Shown: positions 19,002 to 32,576, counted from the stretch's first letter. The stretch is DNA of 64,000 bases from Bacteroidales bacterium UBA4070 (GCA_002383485.1 DFYY01000013.1:54146-118145), one strand, 5' to 3'. Numbers and translations: made by a program. Notes: generated from the letters alone by a model not told the origin.

Positions 19002-19018
19002 AGTGTCTAATATACACT
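19002..19018. promoter_or_regulatory. 17-bp palindrome in divergent DUF5695/GH3 intergenic region
   Basis: AGTGTCT-aat-ATACACT, one mismatch from a perfect inverted repeat, 65 bases from the DUF5695-like start. It has a near twin at 22623-22639. The form suits a dimeric repressor or activator site. The rest of the 322-base divergent gap (18938-19259) is a purine-rich stretch at about 19060-19150 and shows no other clear signal or gene. Confidence 0.45.
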
Positions 19019-19259
19019 AATTTTATTAAACACACGCATGTTCCAGACAAATTAACAATACGGAGGGAGGAAGGTTCTGAAGCCGGGAAGAAGGCTTGGA
19101 TGACTGAGCCCGGGAGCGCTTATGGGGAAGAGGCTCTGAGGACGGCAGGAAGGTTACGGTCTTCATCAGGCAGATGTAAACTTCATGTATGATTGTGTGC
19201 GTGCAGTGTGATCAAATCCAATTAGTGATATCTTAGCCGTAAATTCTTTCCTGCAGAAT

Positions 19260-21887
19260 ATGAAAAGAGTGTCAGTCTTCCTGTTTGCGGCGCTGGCCGC
19301 CATTACGTCAAATGCACAGCAATATCCTTTTCTTGATACAGGTCTCTCTTTTGAGAAGAGGGTTGATGATCTGGTTTCAAGGATGACCGTTGAAGAGAAG
19401 GCTGCGCAGTTGCTTTATACTGCTCCTGCAATCCCGCGTCTCGGGATCCCTGAGTACAACTGGTGGAACGAGGCTTTGCACGGGGTGGCACGCGCCGGAC
19501 ATGCAACAGTTTTCCCGCAGTCGATCACAATTGCCAACAGCTGGGATGAGGACCTTATGCTGGATGTAGCCAATGCAATATCGGATGAGGCCAGGGCCAA
19601 GTATCACGAGTTTGTAAGGCGAGGTGACCGCGGCATCTACCACGGACTGACCTTCTGGTCGCCCAACATAAACATCTTCCGTGATCCCCGATGGGGAAGG
19701 GGGCAGGAGACCTACGGCGAGGATCCTTACCTGACCGGTCGGCTGGGGCTGAGGTTTGTGCAGGGGATGCAGGGTTCAGACCCGAATTATTTCAAGACCA
19801 TCGCTACGGCGAAGCATTATGCTGTTCACTCTGGGCCTGAGCCTGTAAGGCATAAATTCAACGCCGTAATAAGTGAGAGGGACCTGCGCGAGACCTACCT
19901 GCCGGCCTTCCGCACCCTGGTAAAGGAAGGCGGTGTTTACTCGGTGATGGGTGCCTACAATCAGTTCCGCGGACATCCGGCCTGTGCAAACGATGAGTTG
20001 TACGGGATACTCAGGAATGAGTGGGGATTTGACGGTTATATAGTATCAGACTGCTGGGCGGTGTCCGACTTCTATAATTTTCAGGGGTATGCTGCCGGTC
20101 CTGCAGAGGCTGCCGCGATGGCGCTGAAGGCAGGGACCGACCTGGAGTGTGGTGTTGATTATCGTCACCTTATGGATGCCCTTAAGAGAGACCTGGTGAC
20201 GGAGGCGGATATAGACCGTGCGGCACGGAGGGTGATGATGGCTCGCTTCAGGCTGGGTATGTTTGATCCGGACAGCATAGTGGATTATGCGCGTATCCCA
20301 TACCAGGCAAACTGCTCTGACTATAACAGGTCACTGGCCAGGAAAGCGGCGCAGGAGTCTGTCGTACTGTTGAAGAACAGCAATTCCACGCTGCCGTTGA
20401 GCAGGGATATAAAATCGATTGCGGTTATAGGGCCGAATGCAGCCAGCCACGAGGTGCTTGTTGGCAATTACAACGGTATACCGAAGGATCCTGTGAGCCT
20501 GCTGGAGGGAATAGAGGCAAAATTACGGCCGGAAGCCGATGTGCTATATGCCGAGGGCAGCGATTTGGCTCCCGGGATTCACAATCTCGTGCCTGTTCCC
20601 TCGAGGTATTTCAGGACGCCGGACGGGAAACAGGGAGTGCAGGGCTTCTATTATGCTTCGCAGGATATGAAGGGTGAGCCGCTGTTCACCCGTACGGATG
20701 ACATGATAGATTTCTACTGGGACAATGATTCACCTCATCCGCAGATGCCCGTGAATGATTTCGGGATACACTGGGTGGCAGACCTGGTACCCCCTGTTAG
20801 CGGCATCTATTACCTCGGTACATGGGGCTCTTCAGGCTATGAGATCATTCTTGAAGGTGATACTCTTCTTTCGTTTTACAATGACCACCATGCAGCTGTG
20901 AGGGGAGTCCCGATGGAGTTTACGGCCGGGAAGAAATACCGGGTTGAGGTTCTCTACCGTAACCATGGCGGTGATGCTGATATGGAATTGCTCTGGTGTA
21001 TGCCTCGAGGAGATATGATTGCGCAGGCTGTAAGGGCTGCCTCGTCCGCGGATGCAGTGGTTGTGGCGCTCGGACTCTCGCCAAGGCTTGAAGGCGAAGA
21101 GATGAGTGTGAAGCTTGAAGGATTTGAGGGAGGAGACCGTACCAGTCTCAGCCTCCCGGCAATCCAGGAAGAGCTGCTGGCAAGTCTGCTTGCTACCGGA
21201 AAGCCTGTTATTGTGGTGCTTATGAACGGCAGTCCTGTTGCCTCCCGGCAGGCGTTTGAGAAAGCCTCAGCGGTGCTGCTGGCCGGATACCCCGGTACTG
21301 AAGGAGGCAGTGCCATTGCTGATGTGCTCTTCGGCGATTACAATCCGGCAGGGCGTCTTCCCATGACTTACTACAGCTCGGTGGACCAGTTGCCTCCCTT
21401 TGAGGAGTATGATATGACAAACCGCACATACAGGTATTTCAGCGGTACACCACTATGGCCATTTGGTTACGGGCTGAGCTACACATCGTTTGATTACTCT
21501 GATCTTACTGTTCCGGAGAAGGTTACGGCAGGCAGCGAAGTGACCGTTTCGGTTACGGTTACAAACACCGGGGTTATGGCAGGCGATGAGGTTGTACAGC
21601 TTTACCTGACCGATGAAAAAGCCTCCACACCACGGCCGATCAGGCAGCTTGAGGGATTCAGGCGTGTAACACTCAGGCCGGGAGAGAGCCGGAGGGTGGA
21701 GTTTATCCTGAAGCCGGAACAGTTCTCGATGATCAACGACAAGGACATGAGAGTCATTGAGCCGGGGTGGTTCACAGTCTCTGTGGGAGGCGGTCAGCCC
21801 GGCACCCCTGCTGAGCAGGAGGGCTGCACCCGGGTACTCGGGACCCGGATCAGGCTGACCGGAAAGGAAATGTCTGTCATAAATTAA
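19260..21887 (+). CDS. GH3 beta-glycosidase with inserted PA14 domain
   Basis: A retaining exo-glycosidase of 875 residues with a signal peptide (VFLFAALAAITSNAQ). Order: GH3 TIM-barrel domain with nucleophile D264 in YIVSDCWAVSDF; an alpha/beta sandwich domain interrupted by a PA14 module at about 459-582 (GVQGFYYASQ to MELLWCMP); and a C-terminal fibronectin-III-like domain with GDEVVQLYLTDEKAS and QLEGFRRVTLRPGESR. NWWNEALHGVARAG near the N-terminus is typical of the xylosidase/arabinosidase/glucosidase branch of GH3, so substrate could be xylosides, arabinosides or glucosides. PA14 insertions in GH3 usually shape the active-site rim and favour short oligosaccharides. It is divergent from the DUF5695-like gene. 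Confidence 0.92.
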   Translation: MKRVSVFLFAALAAITSNAQQYPFLDTGLSFEKRVDDLVSRMTVEEKAAQLLYTAPAIPRLGIPEYNWWNEALHGVARAGHATVFPQSITIANSWDEDLMLDVANAISDEARAKYHEFVRRGDRGIYHGLTFWSPNINIFRDPRWGRGQETYGEDPYLTGRLGLRFVQGMQGSDPNYFKTIATAKHYAVHSGPEPVRHKFNAVISERDLRETYLPAFRTLVKEGGVYSVMGAYNQFRGHPACANDELYGILRNEWGFDGYIVSDCWAVSDFYNFQGYAAGPAEAAAMALKAGTDLECGVDYRHLMDALKRDLVTEADIDRAARRVMMARFRLGMFDPDSIVDYARIPYQANCSDYNRSLARKAAQESVVLLKNSNSTLPLSRDIKSIAVIGPNAASHEVLVGNYNGIPKDPVSLLEGIEAKLRPEADVLYAEGSDLAPGIHNLVPVPSRYFRTPDGKQGVQGFYYASQDMKGEPLFTRTDDMIDFYWDNDSPHPQMPVNDFGIHWVADLVPPVSGIYYLGTWGSSGYEIILEGDTLLSFYNDHHAAVRGVPMEFTAGKKYRVEVLYRNHGGDADMELLWCMPRGDMIAQAVRAASSADAVVVALGLSPRLEGEEMSVKLEGFEGGDRTSLSLPAIQEELLASLLATGKPVIVVLMNGSPVASRQAFEKASAVLLAGYPGTEGGSAIADVLFGDYNPAGRLPMTYYSSVDQLPPFEEYDMTNRTYRYFSGTPLWPFGYGLSYTSFDYSDLTVPEKVTAGSEVTVSVTVTNTGVMAGDEVVQLYLTDEKASTPRPIRQLEGFRRVTLRPGESRRVEFILKPEQFSMINDKDMRVIEPGWFTVSVGGGQPGTPAEQEGCTRVLGTRIRLTGKEMSVIN

Positions 21888-21917
21888 ACAATAGCGAACA
21901 CTTTCCGTTTATCTGTT

Positions 21918-22535
21918 GTGACAGCTATAGAAGAAAACAAGAGGAAGACCGGTTGGGTGGTAATCCTGACCGCAGTGACAATGGTTGTCGAGATCATTGC
22001 CGGCTGGCTTACAGGTTCCATGGCCCTGCTGGCTGACGGTATTCATATGGGCTCGCATGTGCTTGCCATCGGTCTCAGCTGGGCGGCATATGTGCTCGTA
22101 GAGAGATTGTCAGCAAACCCGTCCTTTACCGGAGACAGGGAGAAAGTGCTGACACTTTCGGGATATACCAGCGGCCTCATATTGCTTATATTCGCCGGGA
22201 TGATCATTGCCGGCGCTATCGGAAGGTTCATAAATCCCCGGGTCATCGAATACAGGGAAGCCATCCTGATTGCCTTCGTCGGCCTGGGAGTGAATATACT
22301 CAGCGCTTTCCTGCTCCATCATGACCATGACGAGGGAGATACAAACATCCGGGCAGCCTACCTTCATGTGCTTGCCGATGCTGTTACAAGCGTCGCTGCA
22401 ATTGCAGGTCTAGCAGTTGCCATGGTATGGGGTCTTCCGTATATCGATGCAATTGCCGCACTGGTAAGCTCGGCGGTTATCATCCGCTGGTCAATTGGCC
22501 TCCTCCGGGATGCCGGCCGGGAACTCATCTTGTGA
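21918..22535 (+). CDS. Short cation diffusion facilitator, DmeF-like (Co/Ni efflux type)
   Basis: A six-helix cation/proton antiporter. MALLADGIHMGSH in helix 2 and YLHVLADAVTSVAAI in helix 5 supply the metal-site His and Asp residues; the cytosolic loop HHDHDEGDTN is His/Asp rich. Helix 2 with HMGSH instead of the more usual HMxxD resembles DmeF. At 205 residues it ends right after helix 6 (RWSIGLLRDAGRELIL), so the cytoplasmic C-terminal domain found in most family members (about 300 residues) is absent; no continuation is seen in the other frames. The only usable start I find is GTG 21918, 31 bases after the GH3 stop, so it is probably translated from the GH3 message. Confidence 0.82.
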   Translation: MTAIEENKRKTGWVVILTAVTMVVEIIAGWLTGSMALLADGIHMGSHVLAIGLSWAAYVLVERLSANPSFTGDREKVLTLSGYTSGLILLIFAGMIIAGAIGRFINPRVIEYREAILIAFVGLGVNILSAFLLHHDHDEGDTNIRAAYLHVLADAVTSVAAIAGLAVAMVWGLPYIDAIAALVSSAVIIRWSIGLLRDAGRELIL

Positions 22536-22622
22536 ATCTCCTAAAAAATGTTAAATTGCATAATCATGAGATATGTCATCATAAGCTCATCCTGTCAGCC
22601 TTAGCTTTGCAGATACCTAATT

Positions 22623-22639
22623 AGTGTATCTCATACACT
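22623..22639. promoter_or_regulatory. 17-bp palindrome, twin of the one at 19002
   Basis: AGTGTAT-ctc-ATACACT is a perfect 7+3+7 inverted repeat. It differs from the 19002-19018 copy only at one arm position and the spacer. A second AT hairpin (ATTTGTT/AACAAAT, 22654-22670) follows, then the terminator at 22714. The surrounding gap 22536-22784 carries no recognisable gene. Confidence 0.45.
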
Positions 22640-22713
22640 TCAGTCTTTTAGGGATTTGTTTTTAACAAATACCATACTATAAGACAGTTTAGGTTTTAGG
22701 GGTTATTTTTATA

Positions 22714-22745
22714 CCGTCCCGGAACACCGGGACGGTTTCTTTTAT
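22714..22745 (+). terminator. Strong intrinsic terminator
   Basis: CCGTCCCGG (22714-22722), loop AACA, CCGGGACGG (22727-22735), followed by TTTCTTTT. A perfect 9-bp GC stem with a T-run; ends the GH3-cation transporter transcription unit. Confidence 0.9.
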
Positions 22746-22766
22746 ATGCTGTTTGGTTCCAATAAT

Positions 22767-22774
22767 TATCTTTG
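22767..22774 (+). promoter_or_regulatory. TAnnTTTG octamer upstream of RsmF-like gene
   Basis: TATCTTTG, perfect -7 element, ten bases before ATG 22785 and just after the terminator at 22714, which makes a fresh promoter here likely. The leader would be only a few bases long. Confidence 0.5.
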
Positions 22775-22784
22775 ACGGCAGATA

Positions 22785-24227
22785 ATGGTAATAAGGCTTC
22801 CACCGGATTTTATTGAACGTATTCACAGCCAGTCATATATTGATCATGTCACTTTGGCTGCGGCGTTTGAAGGCCCTGTTGTGACATCAGTCAGGGTCAA
22901 CAGTCTCAAATGGCTTCGTGCTGTTGAAAGATACCCGCGGGTGGAGTGGGAGCCTGACGGTTATTATCTGCCTGGCAGGCCGCTTTTCACGGCTGATCCG
23001 CTTTTTCATGCGGGGGTTTACTATCCGCAGGAATCGTCAAGCATGTTTGCAGGGGAGGTGTTCCGGCAGCTTACGGCGGGCATGACCGGAGTCAGGGTGC
23101 TTGATCTCTGCGGCGCTCCCGGGGGTAAAAGCACGCACCTGGCCCGTCTGATAGGTGATGATGGAATTCTGGTGGCGAATGAGGTCATCCGGACAAGGGC
23201 ATCCGTTCTGGCCGAGAACATTACCAAGTGGGGTATTGGTAATACTATGGTGACGAATGCCGATCCCTCGAGGTTTTCAATGTTACCAGGTTTCTTTGAC
23301 GTCATTGTTGCTGACGCTCCCTGTTCCGGAGAGGGTATGTTCCGCTCCCCTGTAGCTGTAAGGGAGTGGTCGATGCAGAACGCCAGGATGTGCAGTGAGA
23401 GGCAGCGAAGGATTGTTATGGAATCGTGGCCCGCATTGCGTCCCGGCGGCCTGCTTATATATTCAACCTGCACTTTTAATCCTGCTGAGAATGAGGAGAA
23501 TGTTTCGTGGTTTATGGAACAGACCGGTGCGGAATCGGTTCCCGTTGAGCTGCCTGATGGAAGCCCTGTTGTCGCGGTGCGATCGGGGAACGCGGAGGGT
23601 TACGGGTTTCATCCCGGCCGGGTGAATGGAGACGGGTTCTTCATTGCCGCCATTCGCAAACCAACGGAAGCAAGTCAGATACGGGGAATGAATGATAGTG
23701 GCGGAAGGATGAAAGCAGGGCGAGGCTTGTTGTACGGTCAGGGACCGGTGCTGCGGAAAGTCAAAAAAGAACAAACCAGATCCGCTTCCCGGGCATTTGA
23801 AAGGAGTGAGCCTGTTGCCCTGTTTGACCGCAGCAGGATAGTCATGCATGGTGACAGGATTATTGCCCTGGCAGCTGACAATGAGCTCTTCGGGTATATA
23901 GCCGGAAGGCTTCCGGTGGTAAAACCGGGAACGACGATAGGTGAGCTGAAGAACAATATTCTTATCCCGGCGCATGACCTTGCCATGTCTGTGAAGCTCA
24001 GGGAGGAGGCCTGGCCTCATCATCCTCTCAGCGGAGAGGAGGCTCTTGCCTATCTTCGCCTGGAGGCGCCGGCTGCCGCCGGCATGCCCCCGGGAAGGGT
24101 CATTCTGACCTATCGGGGAGTAGCCTTCGGGTTTGCAAATAACCTTGGCACCAGGGTAAACAACGGCTACCCCCAGCCATGGAGGATAAGGATGGAGCGG
24201 GGTGGCGCTGTTACGGAAATTTTGTAA
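22785..24227 (+). CDS. RsmB/RsmF-type rRNA cytosine-C5 methyltransferase
   Basis: A SAM-dependent RNA m5C methyltransferase of the NOL1/NOP2/Sun family, 480 residues. The SAM-binding loop is VLDLCGAPGGKSTHLA, and the two family cysteines are present: DAPCSGEGMF (motif IV) and YSTCTFNPAENEE (motif VI, the catalytic thiolate region). The C-terminal third (from about residue 290) has the RsmF-like extension ending in RGVAFGFANNLGTRVNN, as in enzymes acting on 16S rRNA. Target base is therefore probably in 16S rRNA. It has its own octamer promoter and no operon partner; fhs follows after 92 bases. Confidence 0.9.
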   Translation: MVIRLPPDFIERIHSQSYIDHVTLAAAFEGPVVTSVRVNSLKWLRAVERYPRVEWEPDGYYLPGRPLFTADPLFHAGVYYPQESSSMFAGEVFRQLTAGMTGVRVLDLCGAPGGKSTHLARLIGDDGILVANEVIRTRASVLAENITKWGIGNTMVTNADPSRFSMLPGFFDVIVADAPCSGEGMFRSPVAVREWSMQNARMCSERQRRIVMESWPALRPGGLLIYSTCTFNPAENEENVSWFMEQTGAESVPVELPDGSPVVAVRSGNAEGYGFHPGRVNGDGFFIAAIRKPTEASQIRGMNDSGGRMKAGRGLLYGQGPVLRKVKKEQTRSASRAFERSEPVALFDRSRIVMHGDRIIALAADNELFGYIAGRLPVVKPGTTIGELKNNILIPAHDLAMSVKLREEAWPHHPLSGEEALAYLRLEAPAAAGMPPGRVILTYRGVAFGFANNLGTRVNNGYPQPWRIRMERGGAVTEIL

Positions 24228-24319
24228 ATTACTTTTTGTTGAACTAAACTTTCACAACAAAAAATTGTTCCTTTTGGAAAAGAAATAACCTTAAATTTAT
24301 CAAAATAACATTATCCCTT

Positions 24320-25986
24320 ATGAAGACAGACATTGAGATCGCCCAGAGTGCCGTTATCAAGCCGGTCACTGAGGTTGCCCGCAGGCTTGGACTCAAGGAG
24401 GATGACCTGGAACTGTACGGTAAGTACAAGGCAAAGCTTCCTCTTTCGCTGATTGATGAAAAGAAGGCTGCAAAGGCAAAGCTTATTCTTGTGACGGCCA
24501 TCACTCCTACGCCTGCAGGTGAAGGTAAGACAACCACCTCCATCGGGCTTGCGCAGGGTCTGAACCTCCTTGGCAAGAAAGCCACCGTGGTGCTCAGGGA
24601 GCCCTCGCTCGGACCTGTCTTCGGCATCAAGGGTGGTGCCGCCGGCGGCGGTTACTCACAGGTCATCCCGATGGAAGACATCAATCTCCATTTTACCGGT
24701 GACCTTTCGGCTGTGGAGAAAGCGCATAACCTGCTCTCCGCGATGATTGACAACAACATACAGGCTACCGACAGTAATCTGGGCATTGATCCCAGGACCA
24801 TTGCCTGGAAGCGTGTGATGGACATGAATGACCGTGCGCTGAGGGACATTGTGATAGGTCTTGGCGGCACTGCCCAGGGAGTTCCCAGGGAGACGGGATT
24901 TGACATTACCGCCGCATCTGAGGTCATGGCTATCCTCTGTCTTTCGACGAGCATCAGCGATCTCAAGCAGCGTCTCGGCAACATTTTCATAGGATATACC
25001 TATGCTGGCAAGCCGGTTTTTGCGCGTGACCTCAGGGCGCAGGGAGCCATGGCAGCGTTGCTTAAGGATGCGCTCAAGCCTAACCTTGTGCAGACCCTGG
25101 AAGGCACTCCGGCCATTATTCACGGCGGACCCTTTGCAAATATCGCACAGGGAACCAACTCAATACTTGCAACACGCATGGGTCTGTCGCTGAGTGACTA
25201 CGTTGTCACCGAGGCCGGTTTTGCCAGCGAGCTGGGTGCTGAAAAATTCTTCAACATCAAGTCGCAGGTAGGGAAGCTGAAGACCAACGCGGTTGTCATT
25301 GTTGCAACCATCAGGGCACTCAAGTATCACGGCGGGGTCAAACTCTCTGAGCTGGCAAATGAAAACCTCGAAGCGCTCAGTAAAGGCTTCGAGAACCTTG
25401 ACAAGCATATTGAGAACATGCATTACTACGGCTTCAGGCCGGTGGTGGCGGTGAACCGTTTCAGTTCTGATACCGACGCGGAGATCGAATTGCTGAGGAA
25501 ATACTGTGATGAGCATAACGTAAGAGTGGCTGTCAATACGGCATGGGCTGACGGTGGCAAGGGAGCCACGGAGCTGGCCAATGCAGTTATCGAGGCCACT
25601 GAAGCATGCACTGACTGTTTCACTCCTTTGTATGATCTGGCATGGCCGCTGGAGAAGAAGATCGAGACAATTACCACGCTTATGTACGGTGCAAAGAACG
25701 TGGAATATACTCTGGAGGCAAAAGATCAGCTTAAAAAGATTTCAGAGCTGGGGCTTGACAACCTTGCGGTGTGCATCGCCAAGACCCAGAAGTCGCTCTC
25801 TGATGACCAGGCGCGGCGCAACCGGCCCCGGGACTTTACAATCCGCATCCGTAAGGTGGAACTCTCTTCCGGAGCAGGTTTCATTGTGCCGATAGCCGGG
25901 TCCATCATGCGCATGCCCGGACTGCCCACGGTTCCTTCGGCTGAAAAGATTGACATCGACGATAACGGACAGATAAGCGGCTTATT

Positions 25987-25990
<4 letters not shown>
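24320..25990 (+). CDS. fhs: Formate-tetrahydrofolate ligase
   Basis: ATP-dependent joining of formate to tetrahydrofolate to give 10-formyl-THF, feeding purine and one-carbon metabolism. At 556 residues it has the full family length. Visible motifs are the P-loop TPTPAGEGKTTTSIGL, REPSLGPVFGIKGGAAGGGY with the active-site region, and FANIAQGTNSILAT. The C-terminus VPSAEKIDIDDNGQISGLF is complete. The glycine decarboxylase gene 12 kb away draws on the same folate pool. The 92-base upstream gap has a TAAATTTA (24292), one base off the -7 consensus. The stop TGA overlaps the probable start of mobA. Confidence 0.97.
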
Positions 25991-29818
<3,828 letters not shown>

Positions 29819-29823
29819 CTGTA

Positions 29824-29848
29824 CGCCGGCCGGCATACCCGGCCGGCG
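29824..29848. terminator. GC-rich hairpin between convergent GH2 and PHP genes
   Basis: CGCCGGCCGG (29824-29833), loop of five, CCGGCCGGCG (29839-29848): a perfect 10-bp stem. No T-run follows on either strand, so it may act as a road-block or mRNA 3' end protector rather than a classical terminator. Confidence 0.6.
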
Positions 29849-29915
29849 CGAGAATCTTGCATGTCTGAGCGGGTTAAGCCCTCAAAATGGCCGGATCCGC
29901 TTTTTATTCAGACCG

Positions 29916-30995
29916 TTATTTTTTTGCCGGTGAAATCTCCACCTTCAGCACACTGTTGCTGCCGGTGATGATGTTGTCAACGCTGTATGGCATCGGTTCG
30001 TCAAGAAACTTTCTGTCAGCGGTAACCACTGCCATTCCCCTGGCCGGAACGTTGACTGCTGCCGGTGCCCCATGGGGTCCGCCTGACAGTTTCATCGGTA
30101 TGTCAGATGTATTGACAAGTTCGAACTTAATTATTTTGCCGTCATCCTTAAAAGGTGCTCCTGCTTTTACAACAGATCTGAATAGCGGTGCAGCGATCTC
30201 CTCCATTGCAGCCAGGTTATCTCCGTACCAGACGGCTGTTCTGCAGTCAAACATCGCCTCTTTCAGGGATTCATGGGTGCGTTCCTTTGCAAACACAAGG
30301 GTCATGGGCCTGTGCGAGTATTCCGGAGCAGCAAACTCTTCACTGATGACCCCGTGAACGTCGCTGTTGCCCATCACTGCCAGATTATTGTCGCGGCACA
30401 TGTCCATCACCAGCGGATAGTATTCCACATCGTTGTAGTACTCTATACCGTGCAGCCATCCTTTGGCTATAAGCTCGCGGTGAACATCATACATTCTTGG
30501 TATGCCGTCAGGCTGCTGACTCTTCCATCCAGGGTGGTTCCACTGTATGAAGGCGCCCTGTGCAATGGCTGCTTCGATGACCTTCATGAAATCTTCCTTA
30601 ACCAGTGAATCCGGCTCGGTGATGAATAGGGCATTGAGGTGGCCGGGAGGCATCTTGCGTGTTATTTCGGATCCCTTTACAAGGATGATGTTGTAGTCGG
30701 CCGCGGTGTTACGTGCAATTTTCCAGGCGGCGCTGTAGTCTATTGGCACATACTGTTTATGCGGCTGGTATTCAATGTGATCAGTAATGGAGATGGCATC
30801 AAGGCCATCGCGCCATGCCTCGCCGATCCTTTGTGTTGGCCACACGTTGCCGTCTGAGAAGACGGTGTGTGTATGGAAGTCACATTTAAGGGTCACGTAA
30901 CCGGGCAGTTCGGGCACATTCAGCATGTGCCGCTGTGCCGAGATTGCCATTGTGCCCAGGAGGAGGGCGGTGATGAGGAGAAGTCTTGTTTTCAT
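29916..30995 (-). CDS. Exported PHP-domain phosphoesterase
   Basis: A PHP-fold metal-dependent phosphoesterase with signal peptide (LITALLLGTMAISAQ). From ATG 30995 it has 359 residues; an earlier in-frame TTG-type start at 31052 would add 19 residues of low-complexity sequence. Metal ligands are visible: H41 and H43 in CDFHTHTVFSDG, the HIEYQPH and KGSEITR segments, and MGNSDVHG. The sequence resembles the family annotated as Sb-PDE phosphodiesterase. Export means it would act on phosphate esters in the periplasm. The C-terminal 80 residues form a beta-rich tail (KLSGGPHGAPAAVNVPARG). It lies 66 bases after the POT transporter on the same strand. Confidence 0.82.
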   Translation of the reverse strand: MKTRLLLITALLLGTMAISAQRHMLNVPELPGYVTLKCDFHTHTVFSDGNVWPTQRIGEAWRDGLDAISITDHIEYQPHKQYVPIDYSAAWKIARNTAADYNIILVKGSEITRKMPPGHLNALFITEPDSLVKEDFMKVIEAAIAQGAFIQWNHPGWKSQQPDGIPRMYDVHRELIAKGWLHGIEYYNDVEYYPLVMDMCRDNNLAVMGNSDVHGVISEEFAAPEYSHRPMTLVFAKERTHESLKEAMFDCRTAVWYGDNLAAMEEIAAPLFRSVVKAGAPFKDDGKIIKFELVNTSDIPMKLSGGPHGAPAAVNVPARGMAVVTADRKFLDEPMPYSVDNIITGSNSVLKVEISPAKK

Positions 30996-31061
30996 ATCAG
31001 AGAATTTACGATTTACGATTTTCGATTGTAGATTTATTCGCAATTCAAACATCGCAAATCC
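30996..31061 (-). repeat. AT-rich CGATTT-type simple repeat
   Basis: The spacer contains near-repeats of TTTACGATT and TTTTCGATT, then an overlapping CCTATTG duplication that runs into the 3' end of the transporter gene (coding its last residues). A similar stretch lies at 43486-43516 before the four-helix-bundle gene. Confidence 0.45.
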
Positions 31062-32510
31062 CTATTGCCTATTGCCTGTATTATTTCCTGCCGCATCCCT
31101 GCCCCTCAGGATTAATCTGTCGTACAGATACAGCAGTATGCTGGCTGCAACGGCTATTGCCGTGAAGAGCACCCACACCTTTGAAGGGTTGTATGTATCC
31201 CAGAGATAGCGGGTCAGTTCCTGTGCATTCATCCCGAAGAGCTCCTGCGCCATGTTGAAATAGTCGGTCTGTGTAAAACTGTCCGAAATAGCTGGTATGT
31301 CAAATCCTTTTTCTGCGACTGCCTGTTTCAGCAGGTAGAGCTTGTCAGCCATCTTTTCGTACGGTCTGCCTGAGATCCATCCGGCCCCAATGTGTCCGAG
31401 CGCTATGGGCAGGAATGCGGTTCCCATGTACAATGCCTTGCGGTCAGCGGGAGCAATGCCTCCCAGATATTCCTGCACCTTGGGTGATGAAGCCATCTCG
31501 CCGATGCCAAAGATCAGCACGCCAAGCACAATTATCCACGGATTGAGATTGGCGAACATCATTCCCAGCCCGAAGGCAAGGATAAAAATCCCGGTCATGA
31601 TGCTGTTAAGCGGCTTGACCCTGGCGGTTATGGATGAGATAATAAGCTGAAACAGAATAATGAAGAACGAGGCCAGGCTCGATATGGTGACTGTGGTTAT
31701 AGTTCCCGGGTCAAGTCCCAGTGATGCTGACATCCCGTCGAGGTTCACCCATGACTCGAGGAAGACGGGGAAAGAGTAATATAGCTGGTTATATGCTGTC
31801 CAGAATACGCCAATGATGAGCAGGAACAGCAGGAACCTCCAGTCGGTGAGTGTCACCCCGATATTTCTGAAAGCGATCCCGATATTCTTCAGAAAGCCCT
31901 GTCCGTTGTCGGTCACAGCCGGTTCCTTGTAGAAGAAGAGGGTTATGATGAGGTTAAGGGCCATGGCGGCGATAGACATATAAAAGACAATATCCCAGCT
32001 CTCCTTGTAGAGCAGGCTGGCTACAAACGGGCCGATGAAGCCGCCGATATTGACCACCATGTAAAAGATGCCGAATCCGAGGGATGCTGTCTCTCTGTTT
32101 GTCACCCGGGCAACGGTGCCTGAGATAAGGGGCTTGAAGAGCGCTCCGGCCACTGCCAGTAATATGAATGCTGCGAAGATCGAGCCGAAGGTCTCGAACC
32201 TGCCAAGCATGAAGAATGACAGTATATAGGTCAGGAATGAAACAATAAGGACCTTTTTGTAGCCCACCCTGTCAGCTATGGCTCCGGTTATTACGGGGAG
32301 GAAATAGAGTATCATTGACGCCGTGCCCATTATGGTTCCCTTCTCCACGTTTGTAAAGCCAAGGGCTCCATCCTCCTTTGGAGAGGTGAGGTAGAGGGCT
32401 ATGAAACCATTGTAAAAGGCATACCATCCCCAGCGTTCGAACAGTTCAATCAGGTTGGAGATCCAGAATAGCCTGGGAAATTTCTTGAGTGTCTGGGCAA
32501 AGCTGCTCAT
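31062..32510 (-). CDS. Major facilitator transporter, POT/PTR-like
   Basis: A 482-residue inner-membrane transporter with about 12 hydrophobic segments. ELFERWGWYAFYNGF at the start, the loop motif GAIADRVGYKKV and FYMVVNIGGFIGPFVA in helix 5 match proton-dependent oligopeptide transporters, where they read ExxER, GxxxDxxxG and FYxxIN. The second glutamate-arginine element of ExxER is kept (ELFER). Substrate could be di- or tripeptides or another small solute. The last residues (AAGNNTGNRQ) arise from a small CCTATTG repeat and look non-functional. Probably co-transcribed with the PHP gene. Confidence 0.85.
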   Translation of the reverse strand: MSSFAQTLKKFPRLFWISNLIELFERWGWYAFYNGFIALYLTSPKEDGALGFTNVEKGTIMGTASMILYFLPVITGAIADRVGYKKVLIVSFLTYILSFFMLGRFETFGSIFAAFILLAVAGALFKPLISGTVARVTNRETASLGFGIFYMVVNIGGFIGPFVASLLYKESWDIVFYMSIAAMALNLIITLFFYKEPAVTDNGQGFLKNIGIAFRNIGVTLTDWRFLLFLLIIGVFWTAYNQLYYSFPVFLESWVNLDGMSASLGLDPGTITTVTISSLASFFIILFQLIISSITARVKPLNSIMTGIFILAFGLGMMFANLNPWIIVLGVLIFGIGEMASSPKVQEYLGGIAPADRKALYMGTAFLPIALGHIGAGWISGRPYEKMADKLYLLKQAVAEKGFDIPAISDSFTQTDYFNMAQELFGMNAQELTRYLWDTYNPSKVWVLFTAIAVAASILLYLYDRLILRGRDAAGNNTGNRQ

Positions 32511-32576
32511 CTGATGATTTTTTGCGGGCTTAAAATAGCAAAATATATGATAGGATACGCCGGGTCATGTATCACT

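Noticed and set aside
22427..22624. Possible frameshifted C-terminus of the cation transporter
   Set aside because: The alternative frame does not encode a cytoplasmic-domain-like sequence, so true shortness is preferred over frameshift.
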